From Sphingobacterium faecale (GTDB taxonomy: Bacteria; Bacteroidota; Bacteroidia; Sphingobacteriales; Sphingobacteriaceae), in the NCBI RefSeq assembly GCF_016746095.1, contig NZ_JAERTY010000001.1, positions 558,001-622,000 of the forward strand: a stretch of 64,000 nt of DNA, written 5' to 3'. The first letter of the stretch is position 1. Each line of letters starts with the position of its first letter. The notes beneath the pieces are model-generated. The model saw only the letters and a program-made list of their open reading frames with translations, was not told the origin of the DNA and did no database searches. Positions 57,621-64,000 of this stretch are shown in pieces. Made by a program: the position numbers and the translations under genes.

Positions 57621-59144
57621 TTATTGGTGTATAAAATTAGACCAATCGCTCTTCTCTTCGTAATCCATCAGTGGGTCAGCCTGAGTTCCTGCAGACCATT
57701 GTCCAGCCAACATGCTCAAGTCCATTTGCATGTGTTGGCGTGTTATTTCTGTCATTTCATTGCTGAAACCAAGGTGGTTAGATTGGATTACAAACTGAAA
57801 GCAGACTATTCGCGCAATCATTCTTCCCAATGTTACCATCTGCCTTTGCTTAGGCTGGTCAGCGATGCTAATGTCTAGGCTGGCTGCAAATACTCCTGCA
57901 GCATGTCTCGTCAGTTCATACCCTTTGAGATACTCCAGCAGGTTGTTAACTTTTGTTTTACGCATCGTACGAACGATCGCGTCGGCTACTTGTGAGTAAA
58001 GCATTTCGTTAGAGCCTTCGAATATCTGGAAAGGTCTGCTGTCCACTACGCTACGTCCGGCAATGTGATCCAGTCGGTATCCATTTGCACCAGCTAACTG
58101 TAATGCTATCTGTGCAGACTCTTGCATAAGGTCTGTAACTAAGGCTTTAACACTGTTGGCATCCACCGCATTTCCAAATAAATCGGCACTAATAGAGCTC
58201 ATGCCGCTACTGTATGAACACATAGCCGAGCATATGGTGAATGCTGCTTGGATACGCGACAACTGATATTTAACAGCATCTATCTCACCTAAAGGCTGTC
58301 CCGACACACGTCTTGTCTTACAGTGTAGTAAGGTTTCGTCCAGTAATCGTTTGATAAAGCCCATCCCCATACCTGGGAACTGCAATCTGCTACGGTGTAG
58401 CGTATCCAGCATTAACTTGATACCGGTACTTTCTGTAATCAGTTTTTGGTTGGCTGGAACTTTGATGTCAATATCATTGAGACCATAAGGAATAGCGTAA
58501 AGCCCTAAGTTATTAAACTTCTTTTGAACGATTATCTTTTGTTCTTCAATAGCGTTGTCCGTTACAAAGAAATCAATATCTCTGGCCAACTCACCATTGG
58601 CTACAGTTTTCCGCGCAGTAACCAACCAAAAATCAGCTGCACCTGTTAGCCCTTGCCAATGTTTTTGTCCTTTGATACTATAAGTGTCGCCTTGGAGGTC
58701 ATGAGCCGTACGCATACTGAGTGCATCACTACCATATCCTGGTTCGGTAATCATCAAGCCCCCCATTGCTTTGTCTTCTAAGAAACGTTTGAAGATCCCC
58801 GGATGCAATGTCCGATCTGCATATTTGGCAAAAGGTTCAAGGAACAATGCGATATTGATACCAAACATTAACGATAGCGATAACGATTCGTAAGATGCTG
58901 CGGATAATACGCCCAAGCATTCTTTGACATGTACACCTCTGCCTCCGTGTTCTTCTGGAATAGCTACCGCTAAAGGGTTCATGGCCATTATCTCATTTAG
59001 AAATGTAGGAGGCAACCCCCTAGATAAGCTGATTGAGTTATAATCATATTCAGTATTGAACAAGCTAGATAACCGCTCCTTGAAGGATTTTATATACAAA
59101 TTGAAATCTTGATGTACACCGGTTTGCTTCAAAAGATTAAGCAT
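57621..59144 (-). CDS. Acyl-CoA dehydrogenase-family flavoprotein (507 aa)
   Basis: The protein has the three acyl-CoA dehydrogenase domains (AIPEEHGGRGVHVKECLGVL, GGLMITEPGYGSDALSMRTA, KGQKHWQGLTGAADFWLVTA, DAVKYQLSRIQAAFTICSAM). The catalytic Glu is kept in FQIFEGSNEMLY. At 507 residues it is longer than usual owing to a C-terminal helical extension (after about 395) of a kind seen in long-chain or secondary-metabolite members. The substrate is unknown. An AraC-family regulator gene lies 211 bp upstream on the same strand and may control it. It is separate from the beta-oxidation genes near 38-41 kb. Confidence 0.9.
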   Translation of the reverse strand: MLNLLKQTGVHQDFNLYIKSFKERLSSLFNTEYDYNSISLSRGLPPTFLNEIMAMNPLAVAIPEEHGGRGVHVKECLGVLSAASYESLSLSLMFGINIALFLEPFAKYADRTLHPGIFKRFLEDKAMGGLMITEPGYGSDALSMRTAHDLQGDTYSIKGQKHWQGLTGAADFWLVTARKTVANGELARDIDFFVTDNAIEEQKIIVQKKFNNLGLYAIPYGLNDIDIKVPANQKLITESTGIKLMLDTLHRSRLQFPGMGMGFIKRLLDETLLHCKTRRVSGQPLGEIDAVKYQLSRIQAAFTICSAMCSYSSGMSSISADLFGNAVDANSVKALVTDLMQESAQIALQLAGANGYRLDHIAGRSVVDSRPFQIFEGSNEMLYSQVADAIVRTMRKTKVNNLLEYLKGYELTRHAAGVFAASLDISIADQPKQRQMVTLGRMIARIVCFQFVIQSNHLGFSNEMTEITRQHMQMDLSMLAGQWSAGTQADPLMDYEEKSDWSNFIHQ

Positions 59145-59355
59145 AACAAACGTTTTTTAATTGAAAATATGAAGGGATAAACTTAGGTTGTAGTCTAGCA
59201 CAAAATCAAACATTGTTCTTTTGTTTGATCAAAAGGAATAGACATATTATAAATCTAAGTTCCATCCGTTTGATACAAAAGTAGGGTATTCTATGGATAT
59301 AGGTGTGTCTAATCCCGTATCAATACTAGGACAAATCGTGCATTCGGGAGTGCCA

Positions 59356-60222
59356 CTATTTTGCACTATTGCGGTATTCGGTAGGCGACATTCCCACCAC
59401 TTTTTTGAATACGCGTGAAAAATAAGAAGGATCTGAAAAATCCAGCTCATAGCAGATATCTGCAACACTCTTGTTGGATTCAAAAAGCAACAGTTGCGCA
59501 TGCATAACGGAAATTTCCAAGATAACTTCTTTAGACGATTGCTTGAATACAGAAAAGACGCAGCGATTTAAATAGTTTGTCGATACCGCTAGCTTATCCG
59601 CGTAAAAGCCTATATGTTTATGTTTTTTAAAGTTCTTGTGTACCAAGCGTTTAAACATCATCGCTATTTCTTGGCGTCTGCTCAGTAATTTATCAGAGGA
59701 TGACAGTTTGATAACTTTTAAAAGGATAGACTTTAAAAGTGTATCATTGAGTTCCTTATAAGCGTCTGTAGCGTAGAGCTCCTTGTAAAGGAGTTGGCAC
59801 AGCAGGTTTATATCAGTGTTGTCTTCATGAGATAGGTTGATGAGGGGAGAAATGCTGAAAATATTTAGAATTTCCTGTGCCCTGAAAATGGAAGTCATGG
59901 CACTTTCATTGATCAGGATGCAGTGTCCCTTGACTGATCTGTCTGCAGTCTTTACAGCAGAGATGTTGCCATAGCTGCTAATAAGGATTGCCGGTGCTTC
60001 TACCATATACTCTTTAGGACCGATTTGATAGGTGAAGTAACCTTCGGTAAGATGTACCAATAAGTTGTAAGCTAAGAATATGGGCGGTGTCGGAAATTTG
60101 ATGAATGGAGCGATCTCGTTAAGCTGGAACACTTTAACAGGGAATTGCTTGTATTTTAAATGATCTAGGCTGCCCACCATGAAGCGTTCTACATACTCGT
60201 CGGCATTTACTTGTTTCTCCAT
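59356..60222 (-). CDS. AraC-family transcriptional regulator
   Basis: This 288-residue protein has an N-terminal cupin-like sensing part (about 1-150: FIKFPTPPIFLAYNLLVHLT, YQIGPKEYMVEAPAILISSY). A C-terminal double helix-turn-helix lies at about 185-285 (HIGFYADKLAVSTNYLNRCV, NKSVADICYELDFSDPSYFS, RVFKKVVGMSPTEYRN). It should act as a dimer on promoters in response to a small ligand. The acyl-CoA dehydrogenase gene downstream on the same strand is a possible target. The gene is divergent from the helicase gene. Confidence 0.94.
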   Translation of the reverse strand: MEKQVNADEYVERFMVGSLDHLKYKQFPVKVFQLNEIAPFIKFPTPPIFLAYNLLVHLTEGYFTYQIGPKEYMVEAPAILISSYGNISAVKTADRSVKGHCILINESAMTSIFRAQEILNIFSISPLINLSHEDNTDINLLCQLLYKELYATDAYKELNDTLLKSILLKVIKLSSSDKLLSRRQEIAMMFKRLVHKNFKKHKHIGFYADKLAVSTNYLNRCVFSVFKQSSKEVILEISVMHAQLLLFESNKSVADICYELDFSDPSYFSRVFKKVVGMSPTEYRNSAK

Positions 60223-60373
60223 TATTCCTATATGCTTAGTGACTCTATTTGCCTATTGCCTAAAACTAAAAAATCTTTCTGACATATCCACAGCACATTT
60301 GTTTATAATTATCTGTTCGGAACGCCCGCTCCGCTCTAAACGGGATCGTTGATGCGAAAAACGTAAAATCAGC

Positions 60374-60401
60374 TTGTTTTAGAAAAAAAGCATTTACTTT
60401 G
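60374..60401 (+). promoter_or_regulatory. Probable promoter of the helicase gene
   Basis: TTG at 60374-60376, a 17-bp spacer and TTACTTTG (one mismatch to TAnnTTTG) lie 22 bp upstream of the GTTGATG that precedes the helicase ATG at 60424. Confidence 0.4.
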
Positions 60402-60423
60402 CAGAAATTATAAAGAAAAACTG

Positions 60424-62328
60424 TTGATGGATTATTTTAAGGATCTAGCTAGACTTTTACAGATAGAGTTGTCTTTTGATAGAGAAGAGCACGGGCGTTT
60501 GCTATCGGTCAGGAGTATCAGTGATCGAAAAGCATTAGGTATCACTTGGTACCCTGTGCAGATCACGGATAGTGGTCTTGGCCGAGGTGACTACCTGCAG
60601 GTGACTTTTAATAAAACCAATGATTTTGAAAATAGTCATAGATTTCGTTTTGGGATGCCAGTAGCACTTTTTTCTAATCACGATTCTCAGCAAGACCGCA
60701 TTCAAGGTGTCATAACGTTTGTAAACAAGCAGCAAATGCGGGTTTCTTTCCGTACGGAGGAACTACCCGAATGGGGACGTAAGGGAAAACTTGGCGTAGA
60801 CCTCATGTTTGACGAAAATTCCTACCGTGAGATGAGCAACGCGATGAAAGAAGCCGAGACCCTCGCCAACGACCCTGTAAAGGGGGGGCTTGTTCGAAAG
60901 CTGATTGGGGTGGAACCATTAAGCTATACAGGGGTAAACCATAGCTTTGAAGACGCGATATTAAATCCCAGCCAAAATCAAGCTGTACAGCAGATTTTGT
61001 CAGGAGGAGATCTGACCATCCTGCACGGGCCTCCTGGGACAGGTAAGACGACGACATTGATTAAGGCTATTACAGCTTTGTTGAACAATAGCGGTCAACA
61101 GTTGCTGATCGTGGCGCCGAGCAATACCGCTGTGGACGTACTGGCCGAACGACTTGACCGCTTAGGTATAAATGTGTTGCGCATAGGTAATCCGGTCCGT
61201 GTATCCGACAGATTGCAGGACTTGACACTCGAAGAAAAATCGAATAAGCATCCTGGATATCGGGAAGTGAAGGCACTAGAAAAGCAAGCTCGAGCCTATA
61301 CAGATATGGCTCATAAATATAAGCGTAGTTTTGGACGGGCCGAATACGAACAACGGAAAGCTTTGCTGAATGAAGCCAAGAGGATAAGAAAAGATATAGA
61401 TCGTATACAGGACTACGTCATAGAAGATATCTTAAGCAAAAGTCAGGTTATTGCCGGTACTTTGGTCGGTGCCAACCATTCCTACATCCGCGACCGCCAT
61501 TACCATACGGTTATAGTCGATGAAGCGGCTCAGGCATTAGAACCTGCATGTTGGATACCTATATTAAAAGCAGACCGCTTGATCCTAGCAGGAGACCACT
61601 GTCAATTACCTCCTACCGTAAAGTCGGAACAACGGGAGAGCAAAGCTCTTTTTCATACACTGTTTGAAAAATTGGTAGAATTGTATCCGGAGTCGGTTTC
61701 ATTTTTGGATACGCAGTACCGGATGAATCAGCAGATCATGGCCTATCCAGCTGTTGCGATGTATGGAGGGAAGTTGAATAGTGGAGCTGTAGCTTCACAA
61801 TGGACATTGGCAGGGGATACCAAGCCCCTGATGTTTATTGATACGGCGGGTTCGGGTTTTGAAGAACAGGAAGAAGACGGAGCTATCTCCAATAAAGAGG
61901 AAGCTCATTTTTTGATAAACCATCTCCACGGTTTACAGTCGGACCTGGTTGACAATAATCAAAATATCCCTTTACCGAGCGTTGGTATTATTACGCCTTA
62001 TCGTAAACAAGCCATTCTGATAGCAGATATGTTGACGGAGAGCAATTCTAAGAAAGAATTAAACGTCCAAATAAACACGATAGATGGCTTTCAGGGACAA
62101 GAAAAAGATATTATATATATCAGCCTTGTACGTAGCAATACAGCAGGCAATATCGGTTTCCTATCAGATGTACGACGTATGAATGTCGCGATGACTAGGG
62201 CTCGAAAGAAACTTATTGTTATAGGAGACAGCAGTACAATAGGGCAATATGATTTTTATAGGGAGTTTTTTCAATATGTAGAGTCAATAGAAGGTTATCA
62301 TAGCGTATGGGAATGGAGCCCGATATAG
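60424..62328 (+). CDS. Superfamily 1 helicase (UPF1/SMUBP2-like)
   Basis: This 634-residue cytoplasmic ATPase has helicase motifs in order: Walker A GPPGTGKT (202-209), a Ia region VAPSNTAVDVLAERL, Walker B VDEAAQALEP, motif III LAGDHCQLPPTV, motif IV-like LDTQYRMNQQIMAYPAVAMY, NTIDGFQGQEKDIIYISLVR, and the final VAMTRARKKLIVIG. The N-terminal 170 residues form the beta-rich 1B-type domain of SMUBP2-like proteins. It probably unwinds nucleic acids 5' to 3'. The biological role is not known. It is convergent with the sensor kinase gene, 10 bp apart. Confidence 0.94.
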   Translation: MMDYFKDLARLLQIELSFDREEHGRLLSVRSISDRKALGITWYPVQITDSGLGRGDYLQVTFNKTNDFENSHRFRFGMPVALFSNHDSQQDRIQGVITFVNKQQMRVSFRTEELPEWGRKGKLGVDLMFDENSYREMSNAMKEAETLANDPVKGGLVRKLIGVEPLSYTGVNHSFEDAILNPSQNQAVQQILSGGDLTILHGPPGTGKTTTLIKAITALLNNSGQQLLIVAPSNTAVDVLAERLDRLGINVLRIGNPVRVSDRLQDLTLEEKSNKHPGYREVKALEKQARAYTDMAHKYKRSFGRAEYEQRKALLNEAKRIRKDIDRIQDYVIEDILSKSQVIAGTLVGANHSYIRDRHYHTVIVDEAAQALEPACWIPILKADRLILAGDHCQLPPTVKSEQRESKALFHTLFEKLVELYPESVSFLDTQYRMNQQIMAYPAVAMYGGKLNSGAVASQWTLAGDTKPLMFIDTAGSGFEEQEEDGAISNKEEAHFLINHLHGLQSDLVDNNQNIPLPSVGIITPYRKQAILIADMLTESNSKKELNVQINTIDGFQGQEKDIIYISLVRSNTAGNIGFLSDVRRMNVAMTRARKKLIVIGDSSTIGQYDFYREFFQYVESIEGYHSVWEWSPI

Positions 62329-62338
62329 ATTCAATTCT

Positions 62339-63709
62339 TTATTGTACCTCCAGAGATTTTCCCTCTTTTTCTGGCATAGTTGTTTTCACTTTCGGTCGGG
62401 AAAAACTAGGTTGTTCGGTCGATGTTTTATTGGAATGATTGTCGACCCAAGGTAACCCTACCGTAAAAATAGACCCCTCGTTAGGAGTACTATCAATATT
62501 GACGACTCCATGGTTCCGTTCAATAAGATCTTTGCAGAGAATTAGACCTAACCCTGTCCCTGGTTCATCCACAGTACCTAATGATTTGCTTTGGACTACA
62601 TTAAATAATAGGGCGGATGTAGAAGGATTAATACCTATTCCCTGGTCTTTGATATGGATATAAGTAAGTTTCTTGTCCTGCGAAGAGAAGATGTCGATTT
62701 CCCCTGTTACGTAACTGAATTTTATTGCGTTACTTATAAAATTACGAAGAATAATTATTAAGTGATCCCTGTTGACGAGGACTTGGTCTTTATCTTTTAT
62801 ATATACGGTGATCTTCAGTTGTTTGACTATAATCTGTTCTTCAAAAGCCGCAAGTATTTCTTTGATAACAGGTTGTATGAGCACAGGTGACGGGGCTGCA
62901 GCAATCCCACGCAGACTATTGCTACCCCATTGCAATAGGTCATCCAATACTTGGTTCTGTTGAACTATACGTAAGTGAAGTTGTCTGATAAAATCAGCAG
63001 ACACACTATTATCCAGAACTTGTTGTTCAAGTGCAAGGACCATTGTTTCTAGTGTTGCAAACGGGCTTTTGATGTCATGTGCAATGATGGAGAATATTTT
63101 TTCTTTGTCCTTGTTGATGGCTTGTAGTTTTTGTCTTTGATCCTCAATTTTTCGCATGTTACTGTAAATAATTTTGAGAAAAAAATTGACCGAAACAACA
63201 ATAAAGATAAGCGAACAGATGATGTTGTATAGAACCCTAAATATCGGCACCGGTTGCTCAAAAGAGTTTATATCTGGATATATATAGATCATTACCATTG
63301 CCAAAGTGACTGCCGAAGCAAACAGGATGTGGATACGTCGATCGTCATACAACAGGGTGGAAGAAATCAGTATGCACAGTAAAAAATACTCTGCCCCATT
63401 TTGATAAAGTATAGCACCTGCAAAAAAGAAAATAAAGTTACTCCCCAACAACATCAGCTTGGCATAGTTGGGTCTGCGATAGTATTGAAAAAACAGCACT
63501 GCAATGTCACATAAACCGTTTGACAGATTTATCAGGGCTAGGATAGGACGATGTTCGATAAAGTTGGTTATAGAAAAATATATAGCAGGTAAGATACACA
63601 GCAATGCTATGAGGTTTACCATATGCACCCTCTTAAAATCCATATAAGACATAGACGCGTCCGTGCCGATATGCGTTAACATATTCCAGTAATTTTGGAT
63701 GCGTTTCAT
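62339..63709 (-). CDS. Membrane sensor histidine kinase
   Basis: From ATG 63707-63709 the product has 456 residues; a GTG 18 bases earlier is less likely. Six predicted membrane helices (about 30-180) replace an extracellular sensor. The H-box is at His211 (SIIAHDIKSPFATLE), followed by a dimerisation helix and HATPase_c (FISNAIKFSYVTGE, IHIKDQGIGI, PGTGLGLILCKDLIERN). It probably senses a membrane or membrane-soluble signal. No response regulator gene is next to it in the window. Confidence 0.93.
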   Translation of the reverse strand: MKRIQNYWNMLTHIGTDASMSYMDFKRVHMVNLIALLCILPAIYFSITNFIEHRPILALINLSNGLCDIAVLFFQYYRRPNYAKLMLLGSNFIFFFAGAILYQNGAEYFLLCILISSTLLYDDRRIHILFASAVTLAMVMIYIYPDINSFEQPVPIFRVLYNIICSLIFIVVSVNFFLKIIYSNMRKIEDQRQKLQAINKDKEKIFSIIAHDIKSPFATLETMVLALEQQVLDNSVSADFIRQLHLRIVQQNQVLDDLLQWGSNSLRGIAAAPSPVLIQPVIKEILAAFEEQIIVKQLKITVYIKDKDQVLVNRDHLIIILRNFISNAIKFSYVTGEIDIFSSQDKKLTYIHIKDQGIGINPSTSALLFNVVQSKSLGTVDEPGTGLGLILCKDLIERNHGVVNIDSTPNEGSIFTVGLPWVDNHSNKTSTEQPSFSRPKVKTTMPEKEGKSLEVQ

Positions 63710-63931
63710 AAGCTTATAGTTCAGCACGTTGGCGTAAGAATTAAAAAAGTGATTATATTTCTATTTTGGATTTTTTTAGTAGATATTCTAGTCAGTTATT
63801 AGATGATAAATATTTAGCTATTACATGATCGAGTGCTATTAATTTTCCTAATTTAGACTATATGTTTGATCAAATATAAGCAGCAAATCGGATATTAGTA
63901 AAGAAAAAAATAATTTTAAAACTGTGGTAAG

Positions 63932-64000
63932 ATGAACAGCTCAGATTTACATGATGAACGGATAGCAAATATGGTATTTGCCTCTGTATATCCACATTAC
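63932..64000 (+). CDS. DUF2200 protein, partial (runs off right edge)
   Basis: The ATG at 63932 begins a frame of 23 codons that continues past the window. The residues MNSSDLHDERIANMVFASVY and PHY match the conserved start of DUF2200, where the consensus reads near IAKMTFASVYPLY. DUF2200 proteins are small (about 115 residues) and of unknown function. The gene is divergent from the sensor kinase gene. Confidence 0.75.
   Translation, partial: MNSSDLHDERIANMVFASVYPHY

Noticed and set aside
1..64000. Search for tRNA/rRNA genes, CRISPR arrays, IS elements and prophage genes
   Set aside because: No transposase, integrase, phage structural gene, regularly spaced repeat or recognisable tRNA cloverleaf was seen. 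Short RNA genes could still be missed without a covariance search.

Overview
This window comes from a Gram-negative Bacteroidota chromosome, most likely Sphingobacteriaceae (Sphingobacterium-like). Supporting signs are ECF sigma/FecR pairs with a DUF4974-type FecR tail, RND pumps fused to an outer-membrane TolC-like domain, DUF6660 and DUF3050 proteins, and promoters with the Bacteroidota -7 box TAnnTTTG. This is inference from gene families and no rRNA or tRNA gene was seen. I see no insertion sequence, prophage or CRISPR array. The window starts inside a FecR gene and ends inside a DUF2200 gene.

Layout. (1) 1-1582: FecR-type anti-sigma factor (partial) and its ECF sigma factor. (2) 1.8-5.2 kb: M20 amidohydrolase, heme oxygenase, DUF4230 protein and secreted thioredoxin. 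(3) 5.3-13.6 kb: divalent-metal efflux locus with a small DUF6660 protein, a CzcA-type RND pump fused to an outer-membrane factor, a His-rich adaptor and a Zn/Cd/Pb P-type ATPase. (4) 13.6-21.4 kb: mostly minus-strand genes, including an AAA ATPase, an RhtA-like exporter, small membrane proteins, a DPP-IV/aminopeptidase P pair and a glycan-binding-domain protein. (5) 21.8-27.9 kb: a second RND-fusion/adaptor system, again led by a small secreted protein ending in a related IWQPP tail. (6) 28.0-33.1 kb: a beta-barrel protein, a lipid A-type acyltransferase and, divergently, an ECF sigma/FecR/STN-repeat-protein operon. Three intergenic sites here share a promoter-like motif that suggests a local ECF regulon. 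(7) 33.2-40.9 kb: methylcitrate cycle (prpBCD) facing beta-oxidation genes, with a 122-bp tandem repeat between them. (8) 40.9-44.0 kb: thiamin salvage operon thiM-thiE-thiD-tenA under a TPP riboswitch. (9) 44.1-54.9 kb: small secreted proteins, a TPR-membrane-LuxR regulator facing a TPR histidine kinase/NarL-type regulator pair, WG-repeat protein, DUF3050 protein, divergent cyclophilin, and ZIP transporter divergent from a DtxR-family regulator. (10) 54.9-64.0 kb: MFS transporter, FemABX-like transferase, acyl-CoA dehydrogenase, AraC regulator, UPF1-like helicase, sensor kinase and DUF2200 protein.

How the genes work together. Both metal loci encode full tripartite export across two membranes, with pump and outer-membrane duct in one polypeptide. 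The first also carries an inner-membrane ATPase for Zn/Cd/Pb. The prp and beta-oxidation genes together can take odd-chain or branched acyl-CoAs to propionyl-CoA and on to pyruvate and succinate. The thiamin operon salvages thiazole and pyrimidine moieties, and no de novo thiC/thiG gene is present in the window. The most unusual regions are the ECF/FecR/STN-repeat locus at 28.6-33.1 kb and the paired RND-fusion loci.
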